Shown here piece after piece: positions 36,500 through 45,620 of a stretch of 64,000 nt of DNA; the first letter of the stretch is position 1; each line of letters opens with the position of its first letter. The translations under genes were made by a program, and so were the position numbers. The DNA is from DASQZK01 sp963764345 (GTDB lineage: Bacteria; Bacteroidota; Bacteroidia; Bacteroidales; GCA-2748055), in the NCBI GenBank assembly GCA_963764345.1, contig CAVXSF010000013.1:264595-328594 (forward strand), written 5' to 3'. Under the pieces are notes generated by a model. It was not told the DNA's origin and made no database searches. It saw only the letters and a program-made list of their open reading frames with translations.

Positions 36500-38620
36500 A
36501 TGCTATACAAGAGGTTCCTGAGTCTCGCCATTCTGACAGTATTGTCACTGCATCTGTCCTTTGCATCAGGACAACATGGCGATCTGATACTAAAAAAACC
36601 TGAACGGTCGGGGACTGTAAATATCTCAGGGGAAAACCAGCAACAAAAAACCGGGACCCTACTCAAAAAACCTGTGAGGGTAAAAGTAGTGGATGATTCG
36701 GGGAATCCTGTTCAGGGAGTGCAAGTGACTTTCGGGACGCTTTCTTCACCCGGAAATACGACGGGATTTACCGTTTCACCGGAGGTGACCTCCACCGACA
36801 GCCTGGGCATCGCCTCAACAAAAGTAAAACTGGGCAGTGCCGCCGGAGAGTATACGGTCATCATCAGGCTGCAAAACAGTCCGTCATCACAATTCCTTGT
36901 ATACCGGTTTACCGCTCAGAAAAGCAATTGGGTCTTTATGCTTCTGATCGGCCTTCTTGGCGGACTCGGATTGTTTCTCTTCGGGATGAACCTGATGAGT
37001 GAAGGCATGCAAAAATCGGCCGGAGCACAAATGAGAACGATCCTGGGGAACCTGACGCGCAACCGCTTTCTTGCCCTGCTGGTCGGCACTTTCGTAACGA
37101 TGATCATCCAGAGCAGCAGCGCCACCACCGTGATGATGGTAGGCTTTGTCAATTCCGGCCTGATGGCCTTCAGCCGGACGCTGGGAGTGATCCTTGGCGC
37201 TGCCATCGGGACAACCATCACCGCACAGCTTATCGCCTTTAAACTGACCGATTATTCCCTGCTGATCGTAGCCGTCGGATTTACCCTTTATGCCCTTTTC
37301 AGAAATGAAAAAACCAGACATGTCGGTGAAGCGATTTTGGGATTCGGCATCCTGTTTTTCGGTATGTATATCATGTCGGATGCCATGGTACCCCTGCGTA
37401 CCTATACGCCATTCATTGACTTCATCCTTAAACTGGAGAATCCACTCATCGGCATTCTTATCGGAACGATCTTTACTGCACTTATCCAAAGCAGCAGCGC
37501 CTTCATCGGTATTATGATCGTCCTGGCCTCCCAGGGGCTCATCACTCTCCAGGCCGGCATTCCCCTCCTGCTCGGAGCAAACATCGGGACCAGTATCACC
37601 GCCATCCTGGCTGCCCTGAAAACCAATCGCGCCGCAAAACGCGTTGCCCTGGCCCATACCCTGTTCAAAGTTTTCGGAGTGCTCATCATCGTCTGGTGGA
37701 TCCCGGAATTTGCCAGGCTGGTCGAATATATTTCTCCCTCAAAGCCAGGTCCGGACAACCTGAACGTCCTTTCAGCAGAACTGCCGCGACAGATCGCCAA
37801 TGCGCACACCCTTTTCAATGTCTTAGTCACCCTCATCCTCCTGCCTTTCCTTAACAGTATCGCCCGGTTTATCACGTACATCCTGCCCGATAAGGTCACT
37901 GCACAACCCGCGGAGATCAGTACCAAATATATCGGCGATCCCTTCGGCATTCCGTCGTCACTGGCTCTCAGCCTGGCTAAAGAAGAAACCATCCATACCG
38001 CCCATATCACCCTCGATATGGTCAACAATTTTATCAGCCCGTTTATCGCCAATGAAAAACCCGATTTTGAATGGATGAAAAAAAAGGAGGAGGAAGTGGA
38101 TTTCCTGCGAGACAAAATCAATGCCTATCTCATACAAGTCATCTCGGGAAATATTGAAAAGAACAGGACCAATGAAGCCTTCGAAATCCTCTATACCGTC
38201 AAGGAACTAGAGCAGATAGCCGACCTGATCAACGACACTTACCAGGACCGGACACTCGAATGGGCTCAAAACGGTCAGGAATTTTCCGATGACGGGAAAA
38301 AGGAACTGACCGACTACCACCTGCAGGTGATCAAACAAATTTCCAGGGCTATCGAAGTGTTCCGTGAATTCAACCTTGAGAAAGCCCTGCATATGAAGGA
38401 AAAACATCACCGGTACCGGTTATACGCCATGGAACTTGAAAAGAGCCATTACCTGCGCCTGATGAATGCCGTTGATAAATCGGTAAAGACAAGTAAAATT
38501 CACCTCGAATTGATGTCCGTTCTGACAACGGTCTATTCCCATGCCACCAATATCGGGAGGATCATCCTGCAATGGTCCGATAATTATGAACCTAATGATG
38601 ATGAATCATGGAGCGCATAG
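36500..38620 (+). CDS. Na/Pi cotransporter with an N-terminal Ig-like (Big_1) domain and C-terminal PhoU-like domain
   Basis: I prefer ATG 36500 (MLYKRFLSLAILTVLSLHLSFASG, a clean signal peptide), giving 706 residues. A GTG at 36479 is possible. Residues about 45-130 form an Ig-like domain (PVRVKVVDDSGNPVQGVQVTF, ending AGEYTVIIRL). The NptA transporter core follows, with its two QSSSA repeats (IIQSSSATTVMM and LIQSSSAFIGIM) that form the sodium/phosphate site. The last 200 residues are a helical PhoU-like domain. The exported Ig-like domain ahead of the first helix is unusual for the family. The gene overlaps ung by 13 bases. Confidence 0.88.
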   Translation: MLYKRFLSLAILTVLSLHLSFASGQHGDLILKKPERSGTVNISGENQQQKTGTLLKKPVRVKVVDDSGNPVQGVQVTFGTLSSPGNTTGFTVSPEVTSTDSLGIASTKVKLGSAAGEYTVIIRLQNSPSSQFLVYRFTAQKSNWVFMLLIGLLGGLGLFLFGMNLMSEGMQKSAGAQMRTILGNLTRNRFLALLVGTFVTMIIQSSSATTVMMVGFVNSGLMAFSRTLGVILGAAIGTTITAQLIAFKLTDYSLLIVAVGFTLYALFRNEKTRHVGEAILGFGILFFGMYIMSDAMVPLRTYTPFIDFILKLENPLIGILIGTIFTALIQSSSAFIGIMIVLASQGLITLQAGIPLLLGANIGTSITAILAALKTNRAAKRVALAHTLFKVFGVLIIVWWIPEFARLVEYISPSKPGPDNLNVLSAELPRQIANAHTLFNVLVTLILLPFLNSIARFITYILPDKVTAQPAEISTKYIGDPFGIPSSLALSLAKEETIHTAHITLDMVNNFISPFIANEKPDFEWMKKKEEEVDFLRDKINAYLIQVISGNIEKNRTNEAFEILYTVKELEQIADLINDTYQDRTLEWAQNGQEFSDDGKKELTDYHLQVIKQISRAIEVFREFNLEKALHMKEKHHRYRLYAMELEKSHYLRLMNAVDKSVKTSKIHLELMSVLTTVYSHATNIGRIILQWSDNYEPNDDESWSA

Positions 38621-39297
38621 ATCCTAAAATGGACGAGAGCTGGAAGAACATCCTGATGGAAGAGTTTAACCAGCCTTATTTTTCAGATCTCAGGGATTTC
38701 CTGGTCGAAGAAAAGAAAAATAATGTAGTTTTTCCGCCGGGACCGCAGATTTTCAATGCTTTCAATAAAACTCCCTGGGATTATGTCCGTGTCGTTATCA
38801 TCGGCCAGGACCCGTATCACGGGAAAGGGCAGGCACACGGACTTTGCTTCTCGGTGCCCGAAGGCATTAAGCCTCCTCCTTCACTTGTCAACATTTTCAA
38901 GGAGATACGTGATGACCTGGGAGTGGACATCCCGGGCCACGGAAATCTCGAATACTGGGCCATGCAGGGGGTGTTCCTTCTCAATGCCACACTTACGGTG
39001 AGAGCGAACCAGGCCGGATCGCACCAGGGAAAAGGGTGGGAGACCTTCACCGACGCCGTCATCAAAAAGCTCTCCGGAGAAAAAGAGAATCTCGTGTTCC
39101 TGTTGTGGGGCAGGTTTGCCCAGGACAAACGCTCGCTCATCGACCCTGCCCGTCACCTGATCCTGGAAGCCGCCCATCCGTCACCCTTCTCGGCCAGGAA
39201 CGGATTCTTCGGTTGCAAACATTTCTCAAAAACAAACCAATTCCTTGAAGACCATAACTTCAAAGCCATAGACTGGAGAATCCCCGACGTGATGTAA
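38608..39297 (+). CDS. ung: Uracil-DNA glycosylase, family 1
   Basis: A 229-residue base-excision repair enzyme that removes uracil from DNA. It has the water-activating motif GQDPYHG (66-72, Asp68 catalytic), the uracil pocket GLCFSVP, and the minor-groove intercalation loop HPSPFSARNGFFG with His190. Length is normal for bacterial Ung. Its ATG lies 13 bases inside the upstream cotransporter gene, which implies coupled translation. No functional link between the two is known. Confidence 0.97.
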   Translation: MERIDPKMDESWKNILMEEFNQPYFSDLRDFLVEEKKNNVVFPPGPQIFNAFNKTPWDYVRVVIIGQDPYHGKGQAHGLCFSVPEGIKPPPSLVNIFKEIRDDLGVDIPGHGNLEYWAMQGVFLLNATLTVRANQAGSHQGKGWETFTDAVIKKLSGEKENLVFLLWGRFAQDKRSLIDPARHLILEAAHPSPFSARNGFFGCKHFSKTNQFLEDHNFKAIDWRIPDVM

Positions 39298-39396
39298 ATT
39301 CAATTTAGAACTTATTTATTCTGGTCAGCCAAAACATTCCGGCTCAGATTGACTTATCTTATTACCATTCATCCAAAAATTTAAAGAGGAAGGTTT

Positions 39397-40389
39397 ATGA
39401 AAGGTAAGATCATCACGATGCTTGTTTTATGTTCCGCCATTCTTGCATCCTGTCAGCAGAAGTCCGAAAAGGCACCACCGGCACCTGAAGGCATGGTATT
39501 GATCCAGGGCGGAATGGCCAACATCGGTTCGGATAACGGTCCGCTGAATGAGCGCCCCGCATTCAGGTACAGGATACACTCCTTTTATATGGATATCCAT
39601 CCGGTGACGGTGGCTGAATTCAGAAAGTTTGTCGAAGCTACCGGATATAAGACGTATGCTGAGAATTTCGGCAACTCCGAAGTTTACAACTTCGATCAGA
39701 ACCGCTGGGAACTGGTTGACGGGGCAAACTGGCGCTATCCTCTTGGTCCGGGACATCCCGCCGCAAAAGACGATCACCCTGTAACCCACGTAAGCTGGTA
39801 CGATGCCAACGCTTATGCAAAATGGGCCGGGGAAAGACTGCCTACGGAATTTGAATGGGAGTATGCCGATCGCCGGGGAAACCCAGTAAATCAGCGATAT
39901 ACATGGGGTAATTACCTGGCCGATAAGGACGGCTATCATGCCAATGTCTGGGAAGGAAAATTTCCCGGAAAAAATCTTGGCCTCGATGGTTTTCTCCTTA
40001 CCTCACCGGTTGGTTATTTCGGAAAGAATAAGTCGGGACTGACCGATATGGGTGGGAATGTATGGGAATGGTGTGAAGATACCTATGCGGGCTATCAGAA
40101 CTCCCCGGCTAATATCCCTGTCAGCGAAGAAAATAAAGTCCTCCGCGGAGGTTCGTTCATGTGCGATTCTACTTTCTGCCACGGCTATCTCGTAACACAC
40201 CGGAATTTCACCACGGCAGAATCCAGCTTCTTTCATACAGGATTCAGATGTGTGAAGGATATTGACCTGGTGGCGAAGGAAAATAAGCAAAGGACAGAGG
40301 TAAACCGGGATGGTAGTAAGGATAATGGCAAAACCGCAGGGTTAACGATTCATCAAACGCCGTGCTCCACGATAATTGTCTACCAATAA
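39397..40389 (+). CDS. Formylglycine-generating enzyme family lipoprotein with both catalytic cysteines
   Basis: A 330-residue FGE/SUMF1-fold protein with a lipoprotein signal (AILASC, Cys19) and an AGAGGAAGG-like ribosome site. It has the family landmarks GMVLIQGGMANIGSDNGP, HPVTVAEFRKFVEATGYKT, HPVTHVSWYDANAYAKWAGERLPTEFEWEYA and GNVWEWCEDTYAGY. Near the end is RGGSFMCDSTFCHGY. Cys256 and Cys261, five residues apart, match the copper-binding cysteine pair of genuine oxygen-dependent formylglycine-generating enzymes, which most FGE-like proteins lack. It should convert sulfatase Cys to formylglycine, here outside the cytoplasm. About 30 residues after GFRCVKD look like an extra tail. Confidence 0.85.
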   Translation: MKGKIITMLVLCSAILASCQQKSEKAPPAPEGMVLIQGGMANIGSDNGPLNERPAFRYRIHSFYMDIHPVTVAEFRKFVEATGYKTYAENFGNSEVYNFDQNRWELVDGANWRYPLGPGHPAAKDDHPVTHVSWYDANAYAKWAGERLPTEFEWEYADRRGNPVNQRYTWGNYLADKDGYHANVWEGKFPGKNLGLDGFLLTSPVGYFGKNKSGLTDMGGNVWEWCEDTYAGYQNSPANIPVSEENKVLRGGSFMCDSTFCHGYLVTHRNFTTAESSFFHTGFRCVKDIDLVAKENKQRTEVNRDGSKDNGKTAGLTIHQTPCSTIIVYQ

Positions 40390-40493
40390 CTTCGGATTCG
40401 GTTTTGCCCGTTATGCGGCATACATCGTTCTGCCGTGACAAATTACATCCCGGGAATATTCATTGTATTTTGGGGAATCACAGTTTTTTCAGG

Positions 40494-40545
40494 GAGTTAG
40501 GGAGTTAGGGATTGAGGGATTGAGGGATTGAGGGATTGAGGGAGA
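40494..40545. repeat. AGGGAGTTAGGG / GGGATTGA simple repeats
   Basis: Several units of GGGAGTTA and GAGGGATT in tandem. They are the complement of the CTAACTCCCT units in the array that follows, so the two could pair. Confidence 0.7.
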
Positions 40546-40599
40546 ATATCGAATGATTCGGTGACGGGAGATCTGAATATTGAATGAAAGATGTTAATT

Positions 40600-41530
40600 C
40601 GGGGACACCTCTTTCTAACTTTCTAACTCCCTAACTTTCTAACTTTCTAACTTTCTAACTCCCTAACTTTCTAACTCCCTAATCTCTAACTCCCTACGAT
40701 CACTCCTGTGGTAAATAACAGGAAACAGAGCCCGGAGCACTCTTCCTAATCCCTAATTTCCCTAACTCCCTAGCTTTCTAACTCCCTAATCTCTAACCCC
40801 CTACGATCACTCCTGTGGTAAATAACAGGAAACAGAGCCCGGAGCACTCTTCCTAATCCCTAATCCCTAACTCCCTAACTTTCTAACTCCCTAATCTCTA
40901 ACCCCCTACGATCACTCCTGTGGTAAAAAACAGGAAACAGAGCCCGGAGCACTCTTCCTAATCCCTAATCCCTAACTCCCTAACTTTCTAACTCCCTAAT
41001 CTCTAACTCCCTACGATCACTCCTGTGGTAAAAAACAGGAAACAGAGCCCGGAGCACTCTTCCTAATCCCTAATCCCTAATCCCTAACTCCCTAACTCCC
41101 TAATCTCTAACCCCCTACGATCACTCCTGTGGTAAATAACAGGAAACAGAGCCCGGAGCACTCTTCCTAATCCCTAATCCCTAACTCCATAACTTTCTAT
41201 CTCCCTAATCTCTAACCCCCTACGATCACTCCTGTGGTAAATAACAGGAAACAGAGCCCGGAGCACTCTTCCTAATCCCTAATCCCTAACTCCCTAACTT
41301 TCTAACTCCCTAATCTCTAACCCCCTACGATCACTCCTGTGGTAAAAAACAGGAAACAGAGCCCGGAGCACTCTTCCTAATCCCTAATCCCTAACTCCCT
41401 AACTTTCTAACTCCCTAATCTCTAACCCCCTACGATCACTCCTGTGGTAAATAACAGGAAACAGAGCCCGGAGCACTCTTCCTAATCCCTAATCCCTAAC
41501 TCCCTAATCTCTAACTCCCTACGCTCACCC
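40600..41530. repeat. Tandem array of a 105-bp repeat, about eight copies
   Basis: Copies are marked by TACGATCACTCCTGTGG at 40695, 40802, 40907, 41012, 41116, 41221, 41326 and 41431, giving a period of 104-107 bases, with a partial copy ending near 41520. Each unit joins CTAACTCCCTAATCTCTAAC stretches to a conserved core (TCCTGTGGTAAATAACAGGA), a hairpin with 6-base arms, and then GAGCCCGGAGCACTCTTCC. Near-identity of copies suggests recent expansion. There are no coding frames or unique spacers. It lies downstream of the FGE gene. Confidence 0.9.
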
Positions 41531-42274
41531 CTTAGTCCCCTTAAGGGGAAACCCGTCACACCGTGGATGATATAGCTATGGATGGTAACAGGATCTGCCT
41601 TGCTTCATTTAAGTGAGGACAGCGTAATGGATGAAAATGCGTATTTGCCGGGAGAACACAATAAGGGGCTTCGTTGTACTTAAGAAGTCTTAGATTGAAG
41701 AGGGCATCCCACCCCCGCCTTCCAACCGTCCGCCCTTAATGACTTTCACCCCCCAAATCTCAGCGTCCCGTTTTTACCTTTTTGACGAAAAGTTATCAAC
41801 TACTACAAAAGCATGAGTCGCATTTTGACGAATAACCGGATTAAAGGTGAAAATTCTTTGCTGACTGCAAAAATATTTCAGTGAAAAAACAGGTCTCCAC
41901 ATCCGGTCAGCTTCATCATAAAAAGGTACCGGCACCGGTAACCGGTATAGTCCGGCTTGCTCTTCAGCCTGAAACCGGCAATGGGATCCTGCACGGCTCC
42001 GGAAACTGTTCGAAGGCAATGGCCGCCTCCGGACAAAAAAAGCCGGCTCTTGTCTCCTGTTCCCGCAACCGGCCCTCCTACGCGAAAATCTCATGTTATA
42101 CTGAAAATTCAATGCCTCCGTCAGGTCAATGCTCATCGATCCACCTCCCCGCCAACAGACAGAACCACTTCCTTCACCGGTACCTTTCATCCAGATGATG
42201 ATCATTCGCATGACTTGAGGGGAAGGGGTTTGCGGGGGCATGGCGGATACCGCAAACACCGGACTACCTGAGCT
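41531..42274. other. Intergenic region without a supported gene
   Basis: About 740 bases between the repeat array and the radical SAM gene. It starts with a CCCCTTAAGGGG palindrome (41537-41548). Open frames on both strands (for example 41774-42259) are Ser/Pro/Arg rich with no family features, and I do not call them. No RNA gene recognised. Confidence 0.4.
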
Positions 42275-43054
42275 TTAAACCGACAGTTCCACGTGAAAGC
42301 CCTCATCCCGTAAGAGTCTGGCAATGATTCCCAGCTCCTCCGGGGGAATTTTCATCAGGTCCCCGGTGGGTGTGTCCCTTTCGAAGGTGTAGACCATAAT
42401 ACTATCTGGTCTGATCTTATGATAGGCACGGATGAGTGCCTCCAGTTCATCATCTGCAGTATTGTCGAGGTCGGAAAAACTGTTTTTTCCCCTGATGAAA
42501 AGCGTCTGAATGGTCTTTGGTCCGTAATACCCGATGAGATTGCGGATCACCTTGTCAAGGGTTATACCGGGCGAAGGTTTGTTCATCCGGTAAAATGTTC
42601 TTTCAATCGCAGTGTCCAGCTTGAGAATATTTACATCGAGAAGGCTCATGGCCTGACGTACCTTTTTAGTATTAAGCAGTACGGCATTGGTCAGCAGTGT
42701 GATCTTGCAGTCGGGGAAATATTCATCCCTGATCCGTACCGTATCTTCGACAATACCTGCAAAATCAGGATGCATGGTAGGCTCTCCATTACCGGCAAAA
42801 GTAATGACATCGGGAGTTTTCCCCTCCGCCTTCATTGCCGACAATGTCTCGCTGAGAGCAAAGGCCACCTCATTTCTTTTGGGAATATCGCTTTTTTCTA
42901 CTGGTATGAGATGACTCCAGCCGCATTCACAGTATACACAATCGTAATTGCAATACTTTTTCGAAAGGGGAAGAAGATTTATACCCAGCGAGACGCCCAG
43001 CCTTCTTGAATGGACCGGTCCAAAAACAATCTTATCAAAAAGAAATGTTGCCAT
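42275..43054 (-). CDS. Radical SAM protein
   Basis: A 259-residue radical SAM enzyme. The cluster-binding motif is C35-x3-C39-x2-C42 (KKYCNYDCVYCECG). The glycine-rich SAM site is GNGEPTMHPDF. The N terminus FDKIVFGPVHSRRLGVSLGINLLP is typical of a small COG0731-like group related to wyosine-synthesis and other Fe-S oxidoreductases. No accessory cluster domain is visible beyond CECG. The substrate is unknown. The gene is not tightly linked to neighbours; the hemerythrin gene is about 180 bases upstream. Confidence 0.88.
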   Translation of the reverse strand: MATFLFDKIVFGPVHSRRLGVSLGINLLPLSKKYCNYDCVYCECGWSHLIPVEKSDIPKRNEVAFALSETLSAMKAEGKTPDVITFAGNGEPTMHPDFAGIVEDTVRIRDEYFPDCKITLLTNAVLLNTKKVRQAMSLLDVNILKLDTAIERTFYRMNKPSPGITLDKVIRNLIGYYGPKTIQTLFIRGKNSFSDLDNTADDELEALIRAYHKIRPDSIMVYTFERDTPTGDLMKIPPEELGIIARLLRDEGFHVELSV

Positions 43055-43237
43055 AACATTAGGGCTGAAATATTATACATTCCGGGGCAAAACAGGTAAA
43101 GATACAACAGGGCTTTGCTCCTGAGCTTTTTTTTTTAGATCTTAACTTGAATACGTTTGCTAAAGCTGAAATATTGTATCCACAAACATCTTGTCATGTT
43201 CACGGTCTGAGGATACATCCCTCGCGTTTTCCCGTTC

Positions 43238-43654
43238 TTAAAATCCTGCCTTTTTTAACTCATTAATCACTTCGCGATCCGTGCCGATGATATGAGAGTA
43301 AAACCAATCTGTCAGAAATGCCATCAGATTTTTGCAAACCCCTTCCTCACCCTGGGTGTACTCATCCTTAAACCTGACAATTCCTGCCACAAATTCCTGG
43401 TGCGACTTTTTATGCTCCTCCAGGTTTTTCATCTTCAGGTCTTTATAATAGATCTCCTCCTGCAGCCTGAAATGTTCCACAAAGTGCACCAGTGAAAAAA
43501 AGATCTCAGCCACCTGGTCTTTGCAGATACTTAACTTATCGACGGCTTCCAGCCGTTTTATTATATTGAAAAAATACCGGTGCTGCTCGTCAATGAAATC
43601 GACCCCGGTATTGTAATGGTCATCCCAGGAAGATGGTAGTGTACGTGCCGGCAT
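43238..43654 (-). CDS. Bacteriohemerythrin
   Basis: A 138-residue single-domain hemerythrin that binds oxygen at a non-heme di-iron centre. The ligands are visible in the usual order: His at WDDHYNTG (13), His25 and Glu-type ligands in IDEQHRYFF, HFVEHFRLQEE, HKKSHQEF and the C-terminal HIIGTDRE (His and Asp). The family pattern W-x-x-x-Y-x-T-G-V-x-x-I-D-x-Q-H is complete. Likely oxygen storage or sensing for an anaerobe or microaerophile. It is a single-gene unit. Confidence 0.94.
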   Translation of the reverse strand: MPARTLPSSWDDHYNTGVDFIDEQHRYFFNIIKRLEAVDKLSICKDQVAEIFFSLVHFVEHFRLQEEIYYKDLKMKNLEEHKKSHQEFVAGIVRFKDEYTQGEEGVCKNLMAFLTDWFYSHIIGTDREVINELKKAGF

Positions 43655-43785
43655 AATTCTGTTTTTCTGAATCCTTTATAAAATACTGAAATCAAAATAG
43701 ACTTACTGTATCAATGTCTGCCATGGATAAAATCCATATTCCGGGTAAAAATAGAGAGTTATTCGTCCAGAGTCCATGATTTATA

Positions 43786-44979
43786 TCATATTAACCTCTT
43801 CACCACCGAATCACGTGTAAGTTTCATATTCAGCATATCAGCTTTCCGTATTAAGTTGATTCCAGGTATCTTCCCCTTATCAAAACTGCCCAGGTAAGAT
43901 TCCATGCCAAGAGCTTCAGCCCCATTGATACAGCCGAATCTGAGCAGTTCCGGCAGAGTGAGATCAGGGAAACCGGACTGCAACAACTTCAGTTCCTCCA
44001 GAACAGACAACCTGTCATTGGAAGCCAGGCTGTCTGTCCCAATACAAATCTTTCCGGCGAAGTGCTTTATCAGAAATCCGTTCGGGCCGGTTCCGGAAAT
44101 ATACGCGTTTGAAGCCGGGCACAAAGCCCACCAGGTTTTTAAAGGATCAAGACCTGAATTCCGGATATCATCCGGTGAGGTGAAAACATTATGAATAAGG
44201 AGCAGGCGTGAATCGTTTCCTGCCATCCGGAGAAGCCATGGGAGTGAATTTGTATGCCTTGGCTTTACATCGTGCATGTTCTGGCCGGCCTGTTGATACA
44301 ACCTGAAAAGACTACCTGATGCTTTTGAGATAAAAGTGTTCTCCTCTTCCGATTCCTGGTTGTGAACGGAAAGCGGAATCTCCTCTTCACGAGGGTGTCC
44401 GGCGATCATCCGGAACAGGTCCTCCGAAACGGCGTAGGCGGAATGAGGCGTCAGTGAAACACTGAGACCATAATGTTCCTCCGCAGTTTTAACCAATTCG
44501 GTGCCCTGCCTGAAGATGTCTGCCGCATTCTCATTACTTAGTCCGAAAAGCTCGATAAATGTATGATACCTTATCCGGCTGCCTGCTTTCACTTCAAAAC
44601 TGTCACCTTTGTTGGAGATGTCGCCTACGGCCACAATGCCCTCCCTTAGCATAGCTTCGTCAGCCTTTTTTATGGCCTCGTGAATTTCGTCTTTTCCACT
44701 GTTTCTGCTCCCGACAACCGAGGAAATGAAAAAGTCCAGACCCCGTCCCCTTTCAATCCTGCCCTTTAAATGTGAGAGTTCAAGATGACAATGGGTATTG
44801 ATAAATCCGGGTGCGATGATGCCATTGTAGAATTCAACTCCTGCCTCTTCCCTCGCGGGATCTTCCGGCTCCCTCAGCTCCAGTATCCGGCCTTCATGAT
44901 CCGCTGTGAGGATGGCATTACGGAGCATCCGGTTTTTGCCATCGAAAATAAAATTAGCCGACAGTTTTCTGACTGGCAT
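43786..44979 (-). CDS. Amidohydrolase-family metal-dependent hydrolase
   Basis: A 397-residue TIM-barrel hydrolase of the cytosine-deaminase/TRZ-ATZ type. Metal ligands are in HCHLELSH (about 61-68), HNQES in the middle and GTDSLASND near residue 310, and the last region has GCINGAEALGM. The family covers deaminases and amidases of nucleosides and related compounds. Aminofutalosine deaminase of the alternative menaquinone route is one option, but no other gene of that route is in the window. It lies 10 bases downstream of the DUF4296 gene, so the two are co-transcribed. Confidence 0.82.
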   Translation of the reverse strand: MPVRKLSANFIFDGKNRMLRNAILTADHEGRILELREPEDPAREEAGVEFYNGIIAPGFINTHCHLELSHLKGRIERGRGLDFFISSVVGSRNSGKDEIHEAIKKADEAMLREGIVAVGDISNKGDSFEVKAGSRIRYHTFIELFGLSNENAADIFRQGTELVKTAEEHYGLSVSLTPHSAYAVSEDLFRMIAGHPREEEIPLSVHNQESEEENTFISKASGSLFRLYQQAGQNMHDVKPRHTNSLPWLLRMAGNDSRLLLIHNVFTSPDDIRNSGLDPLKTWWALCPASNAYISGTGPNGFLIKHFAGKICIGTDSLASNDRLSVLEELKLLQSGFPDLTLPELLRFGCINGAEALGMESYLGSFDKGKIPGINLIRKADMLNMKLTRDSVVKRLI

Positions 44980-44988
44980 CGGAAATAG

Positions 44989-45390
44989 TTAGGATTCATT
45001 CTTTTTCTTCTCTTCCTCTTCTTTGGTAAAAGAAGGCTTTTTGTCCTTCAGCTGGTCCAGTTTGAGATTCAGCTTCAGGATCACATCATCATAAATTTTC
45101 AGGTATTTTTCGGGCTTCCGTGAGTACGATACAAAGGTGCTGTCGAACTGGGCCTGGGTAACATCGTATTTTCTGAAGATCTCCTCATGAGTGTTCACGG
45201 AATCTCTGGCATCAAATTTCCTGTAAAACTCAGGACCATTAGTGATAGCATCCATCATGTGGATCTCCACGAGGATATCCACAAACTTATCCTTTGGAAT
45301 CAAATCCCGATGGCTGCTCCTTCCCTGACCTTTCCCGCAGGAAATCAGGAATAACGGGATCAGAAGTATTATGACCCATCCTTTTTTCAT
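44989..45390 (-). CDS. DUF4296 lipoprotein
   Basis: A 133-residue lipoprotein (IPLFLISC, Cys18). The mature part LIPKDKFVDILVEIHMMDAITNG and NTHEEIFRKYDVTQAQFDSTFVSYSRKPEKYLKIYDDVI is the DUF4296 pattern. The end is charged and Lys/Glu rich (PSFTKEEEEKKKNES). Function unknown. It precedes the amidohydrolase gene by 10 bases, an arrangement I associate with Bacteroidota. Confidence 0.86.
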   Translation of the reverse strand: MKKGWVIILLIPLFLISCGKGQGRSSHRDLIPKDKFVDILVEIHMMDAITNGPEFYRKFDARDSVNTHEEIFRKYDVTQAQFDSTFVSYSRKPEKYLKIYDDVILKLNLKLDQLKDKKPSFTKEEEEKKKNES

Positions 45391-45620
45391 CCTGTAAAGT
45401 TACAAAATAAAATACTGCCCTGAATATGCCGTGTGATTTCTGTCATGACCGTTCCTGGTGAAAAGCCTCCGTGGGTGTTAACGGGTCATGAATACCATGC
45501 TGAGGGTCACCGCCCCGGAAAAGAATCTATATCAGCCTGAATACTGTTATGTCATGATGATCACTTCAAGGTCATCCTGGCAAAACATCAGACAACTTTA
45601 ATTCCTCCTGCCGGTCGCAA

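Noticed and set aside
40600..41530. CRISPR array
   Set aside because: The 105-bp unit is repeated as a whole with no variable spacer of regular length.
41774..42259. A 161-codon minus-strand frame
   Set aside because: Arg/Ser/Pro rich, no family features, in a repeat-flanked intergenic region.
43786..44979. Aminofutalosine deaminase of the alternative menaquinone pathway
   Set aside because: Family motifs fit many deaminases and no other mqn gene is near.
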